Positions 52,422 through 61,409 of a stretch of 64,000 nt of DNA are shown piece by piece. The stretch spans positions 62,001 through 126,000 of the forward strand of contig JADJAL010000004.1 in the NCBI GenBank assembly GCA_016704305.1, given 5' to 3'. The notes below the pieces were generated by a model. It was not told where the DNA came from. It saw only the letters and a program-made list of their open reading frames with translations, and searched no databases. Position 1 is the stretch's first letter. Each line of letters begins with the position of its first letter. Position numbers and translations under genes: made by a program. This DNA is from Haliea sp. (GTDB taxonomy: Bacteria > Pseudomonadota > Gammaproteobacteria > Pseudomonadales > Halieaceae).

Positions 52422-53876
52422 ATGACATTGAACCCAAAGCACATCAGACGCACGAAAATTGTCGCCACCATTGGCCCCGCCAGTGAGTCAGACGATGTGA
52501 TTGCCAAGTTGATCGCTGCTGGCGTCAATGTGTTTCGACTCAATTTCAGCCATGGCACCGCGCAGCAGCACGCGCTGGTGGCAACTCGCATTCGCAAGCA
52601 GGCGAGCATCGCAGGCCTTTACGTTGGCATCATGGCCGATTTGCAGGGACCCAAGATTCGCATCAGCAGCTTCCGCAATGACTGGGTAGAGCTCGCCGTC
52701 GGCGACCGCTTCCGCCTCGACCTGAACCAGGCCGATGGCGAAGGCGATTTTCGCAGCGTGGGTCTTGAATACAAGGAGCTGTGCAGCAGCGTCGTCAAGG
52801 GTGACATCCTGTTGCTGGACGACGGCCGTATTCGCCTGCGCGTGGATGATGTCGAATCGAGCGCAGTGGACTGCACTGTGCTGATCGGAGGGAAACTCGG
52901 CTCACGCAAGGGCATCAACCGGCTCGGCGGCGGATTGGCAGCGCCTGCACTCACCGCCAAGGACCTTACCGATATCGACAGCCTGAGCGCGATCAGGCCA
53001 GACTTCGTGGCGGTCTCGTTCGTCTCCGATGCGGAAGATATCTTCCAGACCAGACGATTACTTCAACAACACCAGCTGCAACCTGCGATTATCGCCAAGA
53101 TTGAACGCGCCGAGGTTGTAGCCCATGCCGATACCCTGAGCAGCATCCTGACGGCTTCGGACGGAGTGATGGTCGCCCGTGGCGATCTCGGCGTCGAAGT
53201 CGGCGACGCACAACTGATTGGCATCCAGAAGGCGCTGATCTCGCAGGCGCGAGTGATGGACAGGGTCGTTATCACCGCAACCCAGATGATGGAGTCGATG
53301 ATCAACAGTTCCATGCCCACGCGCGCTGAGGTATTCGATGTAGCCAACGCGGTGCTCGATGGCACCGATGCAGTCATGCTGTCGGCGGAAACCGCGGTCG
53401 GCCGTTACCCGGTCGAAGTCGTCGAAGCGATGGCCGATGCCGCTCTCGGTGCTGAGCGCCACCCGGTGGCGAAAACGTCCAGGTTTCGCATGGACCGGGC
53501 GTTCACCAGTGCCCAGGAAGCGATTGCGATGTCTGCAATCTACGCCGCGAACCATTTCGACAACGTTCGCGGTATCGCCTGTCTGACCGAATCCGGCACC
53601 ACCCCGCGATTGATGTCGCGTCTCAGCTCCGGGCTTCCTATTTTTGCGCTGAGTCACCTGGGCGAAACATTACAAAAACTCTGTCTGTGCCGTGGCGTCG
53701 TGCCGCTGTATTTTGATGCTGCCGCGTTCGATGCCGACAGCATTGACGCCAGGATTACCGAGTTTCTGCTGGATGGCAGATACCTGAGCAAGGGCGACTC
53801 CATCATCCTCACCAAAGGTGAGCGCATCGGGACTGCCGGTTCCACGAATATCATGAAAATTCTATCGGTGTACTAA
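52422..53876 (+). CDS. pyk: Pyruvate kinase
   Basis: 484 aa; converts PEP and ADP to pyruvate and ATP. Signatures: IVATIGPASES, LNFSHGTAQQH, ADLQGPKIRI, the active-site Lys in IIAKIERAEVV, MVARGDLGVEVG, ATQMMESMI and DGTDAVMLSAETAVGRYPVE. C-terminal allosteric domain present. Glucokinase starts 5 bp later, so pyk-glk form one glycolytic unit. Confidence 0.96.
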   Translation: MTLNPKHIRRTKIVATIGPASESDDVIAKLIAAGVNVFRLNFSHGTAQQHALVATRIRKQASIAGLYVGIMADLQGPKIRISSFRNDWVELAVGDRFRLDLNQADGEGDFRSVGLEYKELCSSVVKGDILLLDDGRIRLRVDDVESSAVDCTVLIGGKLGSRKGINRLGGGLAAPALTAKDLTDIDSLSAIRPDFVAVSFVSDAEDIFQTRRLLQQHQLQPAIIAKIERAEVVAHADTLSSILTASDGVMVARGDLGVEVGDAQLIGIQKALISQARVMDRVVITATQMMESMINSSMPTRAEVFDVANAVLDGTDAVMLSAETAVGRYPVEVVEAMADAALGAERHPVAKTSRFRMDRAFTSAQEAIAMSAIYAANHFDNVRGIACLTESGTTPRLMSRLSSGLPIFALSHLGETLQKLCLCRGVVPLYFDAAAFDADSIDARITEFLLDGRYLSKGDSIILTKGERIGTAGSTNIMKILSVY

Positions 53877-53880
53877 ACCA

Positions 53881-54852
53881 GTGCAGCCATCCGAAGTCTC
53901 CGCTACTCGCCTGGTCGCTGACATTGGCGGCACCAATAGCCGGCTTGCACTGTATGATCCGGTCACCAACGAATTGCGCTCAATGCGCACGTATATCAAT
54001 CGGGAGTATGCGCTCTTCGAGGATATCGTAATCGCCTGGTTGAGTGCGCTGGCCGAAGACAGACCTGTCGATTGCTGCCTGGCAGTGGCCGCACCACCAT
54101 TTGGCGATCGTGTAACGATGCTCAATATCGACTGGTCGTTCTCCCTGCGCGAACTGGCTGCACGTTTCGGTTTTATCCGGCTGCGCGGCATCAATGACTT
54201 CGAAGGGAATGCCTACGCCCTGCCGCATCTCAGGGCGCGCGATCTCACAGTGCTTCACGCGGGGCAGGTAACCGCAGGCGGCAAGCTGGCTGTCGTTGGC
54301 CCCGGTACCGGACTGGGTGGCGCGACACTGAGCTGGATGAATGGCTCGCCAATTGCCAACGCCAGTGAACCGGGGCACATGGGGTTGGCGCCAGCCTCGG
54401 AGTTGGAGTTGGAGCTGATTCGTTATCTCCTGCCCCGTCACAGCGATGTGTATGCCGAATTGCTGGTATCGGGACCGGGCATGCAACAACTCTACCGGGC
54501 GCTGGGGGCGATTAAGGGGCACGCAACACTACCGTTATCGCCGGCGGAAATCTCCGCCAAAGCCCTCGCGCGCGATTGCGAACTTTGTACACTGACACTC
54601 AATACTTTTTGCGCGCTGCTTGGTTCGATTTGTGGTGATTATGTGCTCGCCAACGGCGCCTATGGTGGGCTCTATCTGGCGGGAGGAATCCTGCCGGGTG
54701 TGCTCGCCTTTCTTCAGCAGAGCACTTTTGTGCGCCGTTTCCAGGAGAAGGGCAAGATGCGGGAGCACCTCGTGCACGTACCATTGTATCTGATCACCAG
54801 TAACACAACCGGCCTGACAGGCGCCGCCCATGCGCCCCTGCAATCCGTTTAA
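53881..54852 (+). CDS. glk: Glucokinase
   Basis: 323 aa, GTG start at 53881. VADIGGTNSRLALYD is the ATP phosphate loop, INDFEGNAYALP carries the catalytic Asp region, VVGPGTGLGGATL and SEPGHMGLAP are the glucokinase family motifs. Phosphorylates glucose in the cytoplasm. Co-transcribed with pyk. Confidence 0.95.
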   Translation: MQPSEVSATRLVADIGGTNSRLALYDPVTNELRSMRTYINREYALFEDIVIAWLSALAEDRPVDCCLAVAAPPFGDRVTMLNIDWSFSLRELAARFGFIRLRGINDFEGNAYALPHLRARDLTVLHAGQVTAGGKLAVVGPGTGLGGATLSWMNGSPIANASEPGHMGLAPASELELELIRYLLPRHSDVYAELLVSGPGMQQLYRALGAIKGHATLPLSPAEISAKALARDCELCTLTLNTFCALLGSICGDYVLANGAYGGLYLAGGILPGVLAFLQQSTFVRRFQEKGKMREHLVHVPLYLITSNTTGLTGAAHAPLQSV

Positions 54853-54954
54853 GTCACTGAAATGAATGCTGGCAGAGCAATGCAGGAACAATGCCGAGGA
54901 ACGTTTTTGCCGGAAAAATAGTTTGACGGCGTTCCTGCAAATCGCGAATTATGG

Positions 54955-54963
54955 TGCTACACT
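54955..54963 (+). promoter_or_regulatory. Candidate extended -10 in the long cspA leader
   Basis: TGCTACACT fits an extended -10 (TGnTAnACT) and would give a 5' leader of about 130 bases before cspA, as cold-shock genes usually have. A TTGACG at 54923-54928 is too far away to be its -35. Confidence 0.35.
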
Positions 54964-55100
54964 CAATTTGCTGAGTGGATTCAGCAGTATTTATGCTCAC
55001 GGTCGAAGTTCCATCAAGTTCATCGGTACGTAAACCATAAATAACACCATAAATGAAAAGGCGCCTGGACATGGCGTCGCTAGCTATACAGGTAAACATT

Positions 55101-55307
55101 ATGTCTAAGACAACTGGCACTGTTAAATGGTTTAACGAAACCAAAGGTTTTGGCTTTATCGAGCGTGAAGATGGTCCTGATGTGTTCGTGCATTTCAGCT
55201 CCATCCAGGGCGAAGGATTCAAGACTTTGGCCGATGGTCAGAAAGTAGAATTCAACGTCACCGATGGCCAGAAAGGCCCGCAAGCGGAGAATGTGGTTCC
55301 GCTGTAA
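55101..55307 (+). CDS. cspA: Cold-shock protein, CspA family
   Basis: 68 aa single cold-shock domain from ATG 55101. RNP1 is KGFGFIERE and RNP2 is VFVHFSSI; TGTVKWFNETKG opens the fold. Binds single-stranded RNA or DNA and melts structure at low temperature. Upstream open frame would add 16 residues and is unlikely. Leader of about 250 bp after glk suggests leader-based temperature control. Confidence 0.95.
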   Translation: MSKTTGTVKWFNETKGFGFIEREDGPDVFVHFSSIQGEGFKTLADGQKVEFNVTDGQKGPQAENVVPL

Positions 55308-55318
55308 ATTCGGGAAAT

Positions 55319-55349
55319 AAAAAAGGGAGCTCACCAGCTCCCTTTTTTT
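55319..55349. terminator. Bidirectional rho-independent terminator
   Basis: AAAAAAGGGAGCT (55319-55331), a CACC loop and AGCTCCCTTTTTT (55336-55348) form a perfect 13-bp stem with T runs on both strands. It serves cspA and the convergent TonB2 operon. Confidence 0.93.
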
Positions 55350-55393
55350 ATCCATCGCTATTCAGCGTCCGCAATGCGAACGCTACCGCAGAT

Positions 55394-56893
55394 TCAGCCT
55401 TCAGCTTTACCTTTATCTTCCGGTTTCCCGGCAGCAGGTTCCTCTGGTTTTTCCTTGTCCTGGCTTACTTTCTCACCGGAAGCCTCGTCCGCTGCTTTAT
55501 CATCACCCGGGGTTTGCGCGCTAGCATCAGCTTGCTGTGCTGCGTTGCCAGCGCTCTCATCCTTCAGGGATTGTTGCCGAGCCAACTCGGAATCCATATA
55601 GCCAATCCACTGCTTGGCATACGCGGCTGAACGCTCATCGCTGGCCGCGGCATTGAACGCTTCGCGCGCCTTGTCGTACTGATTGAGATTGAAGTAAGCC
55701 ATGCCCAACACCAGACGCGCCGTATCAGGCCGCTTGACTCCGCCGCGGGACAAGCCTTTGTTTATCGCTGTAATCGCTTTGCTGAACTCGTCGTTATCCA
55801 GGTAAATATTACCCAGCCGTGCATACAGCTCGCCTTTGTCCGATGATGCCGCCGCCGCTTCCATCGCGGGGATGGCTTTTTCCAGCTCCTGCGCTTGTCG
55901 CCAGGCATTTCCCGTCAGCTCCCAATTCTTCGATTTGTCCTCAATCGTCTTGTTGCTGAGCCCCTTGTCCATCACCTTGGCTGCCTTGTAAGGCACATCG
56001 GCATTCAGGTACAAATAAGCCATCATCACCTGCTCATTGTCCTTGTCCAACATACTTTGTACGTAGGCGGTTTCCAACGCGGCCAACTGCTCATTGCTCT
56101 TGTCCTGCTCGCCGTACATATGCGAAAGCTGCACCCAATACTCTTTCTTGGGGTAGTACGTGAGAAGCTGTTCGAGCACAGCAACGGTGTTCTTGGTGTC
56201 GTTTTTCTCAAAATACAGGAACCGCGCCAGGTTTAACCATTGCTCCTTCGGTATCTGGTTGGCCGCTTTGCTCATGGCGATTGCTTTGTCGACGTTAACC
56301 AGCGCCTTGTCATAGTCCTTGACCTGGTAGTAGCCCTGCGCCAGCAATATGTATGCATTGGCATTTGGCTTGTCGGTCATCGAGAACCACTTGAGCATGG
56401 CGTCGATACCCTGCTGCCACTGCTCCTGCACAAAATACAACTGTGCGATCGTGAACCGCGTGTTGATTTCCATCGCCACCGGGATGTCCGGTTGTGATAC
56501 TACTTTCTCGTAGGACTTGAGCGCGCCTGCGTAATCTTCCTTTGAGTACTGAATGAATGCATACAGGTTGTAGACGTTCGCCATCTCATAGCTGTTAAGC
56601 GCCTTTTTGCCAGAGTTCGCGATCATTTCATCGAGAATCCGCTTCGCAGTGGCAAGATCCTTGGCCTCGGCCGCCTCCTGCGCTTCTGTAAGTTTCTCAT
56701 ATACTTCATTGCGCAGTGCCGGGGTGCGGCGTGTTTCCCTTTCCGACTGCTTGTCACCTTCCGCTGCAACGGCGACCGCTAACGGATGCAATCCAGTATC
56801 TATTTGCAGTTGGGTGATCGCCACCTGCGTGGCAAGTACAGGCACAGCCAGTAAGGTAGCGCGTAGCCAGGTAGTGGGTTTAAACCTATTCAT
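55394..56893 (-). CDS. Tetratricopeptide repeat protein of the TonB2 cluster
   Basis: 499 aa. N-terminal signal sequence (TTWLRATLLAVPVLATQVA) then about ten TPR-like helical pairs (DYAGALKSYEKVV, DYDKALVNVDKAIAM, EFSKAITAINKGL, QYDKAREAFNAAA). It ends in a low-complexity Glu/Lys/Pro/Asp tail of about 50 residues. Periplasmic. It is last in the operon, as the TPR gene is in the Vibrio TonB2 cluster, where it is needed for TonB2-dependent uptake in some systems. Confidence 0.88.
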   Translation of the reverse strand: MNRFKPTTWLRATLLAVPVLATQVAITQLQIDTGLHPLAVAVAAEGDKQSERETRRTPALRNEVYEKLTEAQEAAEAKDLATAKRILDEMIANSGKKALNSYEMANVYNLYAFIQYSKEDYAGALKSYEKVVSQPDIPVAMEINTRFTIAQLYFVQEQWQQGIDAMLKWFSMTDKPNANAYILLAQGYYQVKDYDKALVNVDKAIAMSKAANQIPKEQWLNLARFLYFEKNDTKNTVAVLEQLLTYYPKKEYWVQLSHMYGEQDKSNEQLAALETAYVQSMLDKDNEQVMMAYLYLNADVPYKAAKVMDKGLSNKTIEDKSKNWELTGNAWRQAQELEKAIPAMEAAAASSDKGELYARLGNIYLDNDEFSKAITAINKGLSRGGVKRPDTARLVLGMAYFNLNQYDKAREAFNAAASDERSAAYAKQWIGYMDSELARQQSLKDESAGNAAQQADASAQTPGDDKAADEASGEKVSQDKEKPEEPAAGKPEDKGKAEG

Positions 56894-56907
56894 AGCGCGT
56901 CAACCGT

Positions 56908-57516
56908 CTAATCTTCCAACTCGTAGGTAAACTTGTTCTGCACGCCAGGGACTTCAATGGCGACACCATCAACTACCCGGGGCTTGTACTTGAATTTGAG
57001 CGCAGCTTTCACGGAAGCATCGTCAAACACGCCGCTGGGCTGGCAATCGACCGCTCGCGGGTCACGAATGGCGCCTGACGTGGTGACGGTATACTCGACG
57101 ATGCAGTAACCCGTGATACCACGAGACTGCGCCCGCCGAGGATAAATTGGCGCCACCTTCACGATGGGCAGGTATTCACCATCGCCCTGCGTCATGGTTC
57201 CAGTAGAAACGGAAATATCCACCTTGGTTTGCGGTGCAATATTTACCGCCTCCACATTGTCCATATCCATATCGAGGTCGGGTGAATCAAGATCGGGTGG
57301 CGGCTCTTCCGGATCCTCGACCTTCTCGACCTTTTGCTCGATCTGCGCTTCGATCTCACGCTCCGGCATTAAAATATCCGCTAGCTTGGTGGCCTTTTTA
57401 TGGTCAATATCGGGATCGGCCGATGCGATCAGATACTGCATTATAAAAAACAGACCACCCGCGACTGGAATGGCCAATAAGCCGCCGATGATAAGTCTGA
57501 CCCAGTTGCGATTCAT
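56908..57516 (-). CDS. tonB: Energy transducer TonB (TonB2 type)
   Basis: 202 aa. One membrane helix (LIIGGLLAIPVAGGLFFIMQYLI), a short acidic/proline linker (KVEDPEEPPPDLDSPD) and a TonB C-terminal domain (YLPIVKVAPIYPRRAQSRGITGYCIVEYTVTTSGAIRDPRAV) ending FTYELED. Shorter than TonB1, as TonB2 proteins are. Passes proton-motive energy to outer-membrane receptors, none of which is in this window. Confidence 0.93.
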   Translation of the reverse strand: MNRNWVRLIIGGLLAIPVAGGLFFIMQYLIASADPDIDHKKATKLADILMPEREIEAQIEQKVEKVEDPEEPPPDLDSPDLDMDMDNVEAVNIAPQTKVDISVSTGTMTQGDGEYLPIVKVAPIYPRRAQSRGITGYCIVEYTVTTSGAIRDPRAVDCQPSGVFDDASVKAALKFKYKPRVVDGVAIEVPGVQNKFTYELED

Positions 57517-57522
57517 AGTGTG

Positions 57523-57927
57523 TTACTTGTCGTCAGTGGCCAGAGAGACATCGTAGACACCGGCCTCGCGAGCCGCGTCCAGGACCGATGCAACGGTTTC
57601 GGTATTGGACTCATTGTCCGCCTGGATAACGACGGCGCCTTTCGGGTTCTCCGCATGCAGGCGCTCAATATTTGCACGCACAGCACGGGCATCAATGCGG
57701 CGCTGGTCCATCCAGATTTCGTTTGTGGCGCTGATGGCAACCAGAATATTGACGTTCTCCTTCGGATCTGCCGTCGATGCCTCGGGACGATTCACTTCAA
57801 TGCCCGCCTCTTTGATAAAGGACGCTGTCACAATGAAAAATATCAACATGATGAAAACGACGTCCAGCATCGGCGTCAAATCGATCTGGGCCTCTTCTTC
57901 AACTACAACTTTTTGATTCCTGCGCAT
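57523..57927 (-). CDS. exbD: Biopolymer transporter ExbD
   Basis: 134 aa from ATG 57927. One membrane helix with the essential Asp in IDLTPMLDVVFIMLIFFIVTASF, then a periplasmic domain. ExbD and ExbB form the proton channel that energises TonB. 13 bp after the ExbB stop. Confidence 0.94.
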   Translation of the reverse strand: MRRNQKVVVEEEAQIDLTPMLDVVFIMLIFFIVTASFIKEAGIEVNRPEASTADPKENVNILVAISATNEIWMDQRRIDARAVRANIERLHAENPKGAVVIQADNESNTETVASVLDAAREAGVYDVSLATDDK

Positions 57928-57940
57928 TGCAATCGCTCTC

Positions 57941-58468
57941 TTAGTGATCGGTCGTGAGGTTATCTGCCAGGAATTCGCTCTCGCGCTTGGCAACCCTGGT
58001 TAGGTACGAATTGGCGAATACGCCAGAGATAGCTGCGACCATACCCGCCATCGTGGGAATCGTAGCTCGCGAAACCCCACCGGCCATCATCTTGGCGTCA
58101 CCACCACCGGTCACGGCCATAATATTGAACACTTCAATCATCCCGGTAACCGTGCCCAACAGTCCCAGCAGCGGCGCCAGGGCCACCAAAGCCTTCAGGA
58201 AGGGGAGATACTGGTTAATTTGCAAGCGCGACTGGGAAATCAGCATTTCCCGAATCTGATGCGCTTCCCAGGATTTACGCTCGGCGCGTGATTCCCATGT
58301 CGCAATGGCTCTTCCGGCATCCGCCTTCCAGCCGGTCTTAAAATACCAGAGACGCTCGAAGATCAGCGTCCACATGATAAACAGCAGGATGGCAATCGAC
58401 CAGAGCACATCGCCGCCCATGGCCATAAAGCGGGCGACGGCTTCATAGGCGCTATCTAACCAGTACAT
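57941..58468 (-). CDS. exbB: MotA/TolQ/ExbB proton channel family protein (ExbB2)
   Basis: 175 aa, three membrane helices. The conserved core LVALAPLLGLLGTVTGMIEVFNIMAVTGGGDAKMMAGGVSRATIPTMAGMVAAI matches ExbB. Partner of the adjacent ExbD. The shorter form without the periplasmic N-terminal extension is the TonB2-type ExbB. Confidence 0.94.
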   Translation of the reverse strand: MYWLDSAYEAVARFMAMGGDVLWSIAILLFIMWTLIFERLWYFKTGWKADAGRAIATWESRAERKSWEAHQIREMLISQSRLQINQYLPFLKALVALAPLLGLLGTVTGMIEVFNIMAVTGGGDAKMMAGGVSRATIPTMAGMVAAISGVFANSYLTRVAKRESEFLADNLTTDH

Positions 58469-58469
58469 A

Positions 58470-59858
58470 TTACTTCCTCAGGTTAGCTTCGGTGTGCTCT
58501 GCAATGATACCAGTGGTCTGTTCGTTGAGAATGTGGATGATGCGCTGAGCGCGAACGCTCACAAGCGTGTACATCAGCACCACGGGAATCGCCACGACCA
58601 AGCCTTGCACCGTAGTCACCAGCGCGGTGGAGATACCACCAGCCATTGCCTTGGGATCGCCCGCGCCGAAAATGGTTATCGCCTGGAACGTGACGATCAT
58701 ACCGGTCACGGTCCCCAACAGGCCCATCAACGGGGCGATGGCGGCAATAATCTTCAGTAGAGGCAGGCCGCTTTCCAGTTTGGGCGTCTCCCTCATGATC
58801 CCCTCTGACAATTTCAGCTCCAGGGTTTCAGTGTCCATGGAGGGATTGGCTTCATGAATTTTCAGCACGCGACCGAGCGGGTTGTTTTCATTCGCTTTCG
58901 CTGACTTGAGCTGCGCGTTGACCTTCGATCCGATCGAGGCGAGCACTATCAGGCGATAGATTGCGAGCAGGATGCCGAATATGCCTATAACGGTAATCGC
59001 ATAGCCCACCGTGCCGCCTTGATGCCAGCGTTCTTCCAGATTAGGGCTGTTGATCAACGCCGCCAGGAAAGAACCGCCACTCGGACCGGTCGGGTCAACA
59101 CCGAAGCGATTCAAACCGCTGGTGGCAGCGGCCAGTTCCCGGGCCCAACCGATAAAGGGACCGGCGGGCTGGCGGGCAAGCTCTTCCAAAGTGCCCTTCT
59201 CGGAAACAAACTGGAGGTATTTGCCCTCGTCAGTCACAGCGTTGAACGTCCCGACCCGGACCACTTTTTGTTGTACTTTATCGCCGTTGGGCTTGGCTAC
59301 TTCAGTGGTAAACGAGACCACCTTGCCCGACTCGACCATTTCGCGGTTCAGCTCATACCAAACCTGTTCGATTTCCTCGATGCTGGGCAGCTTGTCGGAG
59401 CCGCTCATCTTTTTAATCAGGTCCTGCAAGAAGACCTCGCGGCCGGGGTACTGGGCGCTGACGATGGAGAATTCCATATTGGAAGAAAGATCACCGGCAG
59501 TGGATGTCAGGTGGCCAAACAGTTCCGCCAGCGTTCCCAGCTTCTCTTTCAACTGCGTCTGCTTGGCGGCAACCAGCAATTCATTCGCCTCGAAGCTGTC
59601 TTCCAACTGGACGCTCAGCTCTTCCTGCCGCGTCCGCTCACCCTGGGCTCTCTGCAGCTCCGCCGCCTGGCTGGCCTTGTCCTGCGCGAAGCGCTGTTCG
59701 CGGACGGCATTTTCTTTGGATTCAGTTACTTGCCCCTGTTTTACGAAACCGAGTAACTGATCCAGCGTCTTCGCTTCCTGGGCCGTCGCCACCCCAGCGG
59801 ACAGGGCTAAAGCGCCTATCAGGCCCATCGCGGCGGCTTTTACACAATTAATGCTCAT
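58470..59858 (-). CDS. ttpC: MotA/TolQ/ExbB proton channel protein with coiled-coil extension (TtpC type)
   Basis: 462 aa. Signal peptide MSINCVKAAAMGLIGALALSAGVATA, a coiled-coil segment at about 40-110 (REQRFAQDKASQAAELQRAQGERTRQEEL), a periplasmic domain, then the ExbB-like channel helices (AIAPLMGLLGTVTGMIVTFQAITIFGAGDPKAMAGGIS). This two-part architecture is TtpC, the fourth component of Vibrio TonB2 systems. Its ATG overlaps the DUF3450 stop by one base. Confidence 0.92.
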   Translation of the reverse strand: MSINCVKAAAMGLIGALALSAGVATAQEAKTLDQLLGFVKQGQVTESKENAVREQRFAQDKASQAAELQRAQGERTRQEELSVQLEDSFEANELLVAAKQTQLKEKLGTLAELFGHLTSTAGDLSSNMEFSIVSAQYPGREVFLQDLIKKMSGSDKLPSIEEIEQVWYELNREMVESGKVVSFTTEVAKPNGDKVQQKVVRVGTFNAVTDEGKYLQFVSEKGTLEELARQPAGPFIGWARELAAATSGLNRFGVDPTGPSGGSFLAALINSPNLEERWHQGGTVGYAITVIGIFGILLAIYRLIVLASIGSKVNAQLKSAKANENNPLGRVLKIHEANPSMDTETLELKLSEGIMRETPKLESGLPLLKIIAAIAPLMGLLGTVTGMIVTFQAITIFGAGDPKAMAGGISTALVTTVQGLVVAIPVVLMYTLVSVRAQRIIHILNEQTTGIIAEHTEANLRK

Positions 59859-60643
59859 TATTTAGCCTCCGGTGCTGCAACGGGAATACTCATCAGGTCG
59901 ATTGAAGCCTCTTTGCGCGCGATGCGCAGGCCCTTCATGATTGCGTTGCGGTATTCGCCTCTGTCGAGGGCAACCCAACTGCGGGATGCCTGGTCCCATG
60001 CGCCGGAAACTTCAGTGTCCGTGGTCTGGTAGAGTAGGGCTATACGCCCAACACGCAGGAAGTTGACATCGCGATCCACACCGTCGATGTCAACATTCCC
60101 TTTGTAGGCATCGATCTTGCGGCCGTATTCGTTCTCAATTTTGTAAGCCTCAAGCACCTGCCGGAATTTCTCCGCCACGCTGAGATCCGAGCGATCCAGG
60201 TTTGCGCGCAGGAATGCGATGCGCTGCTGCCGCTCCTCCAGGTGGAAGGGCACATCCAACTCCACGAACTTCTCCAGCCCATCAATCATTCTGATGATGA
60301 GTGGAGTGATCTGGCGAGAAATCACTGTCACCTGATCAATGGATGCATCGATTTCGGTGATACGCGCGGTCTGGTTGTCGATCTGCTTCTGCAGACGCGT
60401 GTTGTAGACCTTCAGGCCATCTACCTGTTTGGTTACCGTCTTGTAGTCAGAGAGCAAATCGCGGGTTTCGTCCGCCAGCTTGTCAATTTTTGCCTGCGAG
60501 TTGCGTGCGGCGTCATTCTTGGACTTACTCACTGCGAGAACGGAGTCCAGTGTACTGGCTTGCACTGCCGCCGCAGAAACCCCGAGGGTACCTGAGACCA
60601 CCAGCACAGCGATCAAAGCTTTTTTCAATCGATGCATAGTCAT
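59858..60643 (-). CDS. DUF3450 domain-containing protein
   Basis: 261 aa, ATG 60643 or 60637. Signal peptide KKALIAVLVVSGTLGVSAAAVQAS, then a long coiled coil (SQAKIDKLADETRDLLSDYKTVTKQVDGLKVYNTRLQKQIDNQTARI) and the DUF3450 C-terminus. It is the first gene of the six-gene TonB2 operon, the same place it holds in Vibrio. Periplasmic scaffold role is plausible but unproven. Confidence 0.9.
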   Translation of the reverse strand: MTMHRLKKALIAVLVVSGTLGVSAAAVQASTLDSVLAVSKSKNDAARNSQAKIDKLADETRDLLSDYKTVTKQVDGLKVYNTRLQKQIDNQTARITEIDASIDQVTVISRQITPLIIRMIDGLEKFVELDVPFHLEERQQRIAFLRANLDRSDLSVAEKFRQVLEAYKIENEYGRKIDAYKGNVDIDGVDRDVNFLRVGRIALLYQTTDTEVSGAWDQASRSWVALDRGEYRNAIMKGLRIARKEASIDLMSIPVAAPEAK

Positions 60644-60711
60644 GGGAATAGTACTTCCTATAAATCCAACAGAATGATTCAGAACTACAAAATAGATCGG
60701 GCTACTTCTTA

Positions 60712-60739
60712 TCTATAGTGGAAAATCTGATGTCGGCAA
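60712..60739 (-). promoter_or_regulatory. Candidate promoter of the TonB2 operon
   Basis: Reading the minus strand, TTGCCG (60739-60734) is followed after 16 bases by TATAGA (60717-60712), about 70 bp before the DUF3450 ATG. Match to consensus is moderate; I see no clear Fur box. Confidence 0.4.
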
Positions 60740-60874
60740 ACCGAGGGCGCAAATCTAAACCAAACCTAGGTAGCATTTCAATCAGCGGATGCAGACTTTT
60801 ACGGAATCATGTTGATATGGGTATTTCGGTTACACTTTTTATGAAAGTAATATTTCACGGTAACAACTACACAC

Positions 60875-61393
60875 TTACAGCGAGCCCGGGATGCGTTCAT
60901 AGCGGACGAAACTGTAATCGTAAGGATTGGGAGACTGTGCAACGCGGTGTTCACGACAGACTTCCCGCCAGCAACTCCAGTCAATCCTGGGCAGGACTGC
61001 GTCGCCTTCGACACTGGCGTGCACCTCCGTGATGTACAGCCGGTCAGCGCCGGGGATTGTCGCCGCGTAAAGATCGGCGCCACCCATCACGATTGCCTCC
61101 GCGACGCCAGCACTCGCCGCGACCTCGCTCGCCAGCGCCAACGCCTCATCGATAGAGTGCACCACCAGCACGCCTTCTGCACGAAACGACACATTGCGCG
61201 TGACGACAATATTTGTGCGCCCTGGCAAAGGCCTGCCGATGGACTCGTAGGTTTTGCGTCCCATCACGACGGGCTTGCCCATCGTGATGCGCTTGAAGTT
61301 CTGCAGGTCCTCCGGGAGCTTCCAGGGCAAGGCGTTGTTGCTGCCAATCACCCCGTTTTCGGCAACCGCCACGATTATCGCCAGCTCTGTCAT
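60875..61393 (-). CDS. folA: Dihydrofolate reductase
   Basis: 172 aa from ATG 61393. IIVAVAENGVIGSNNALPWKLPEDLQNFKRITMGKPVVMGRKTYESIG is the classic DHFR start, with the active-site acidic residue in LPEDL; VMGGADLYAATI follows. Reduces dihydrofolate, restoring the cofactor used by the adjacent thymidylate synthase. Confidence 0.96.
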   Translation of the reverse strand: MTELAIIVAVAENGVIGSNNALPWKLPEDLQNFKRITMGKPVVMGRKTYESIGRPLPGRTNIVVTRNVSFRAEGVLVVHSIDEALALASEVAASAGVAEAIVMGGADLYAATIPGADRLYITEVHASVEGDAVLPRIDWSCWREVCREHRVAQSPNPYDYSFVRYERIPGSL

Positions 61394-61409
61394 AGCGGAG
61401 CGCACGCCA

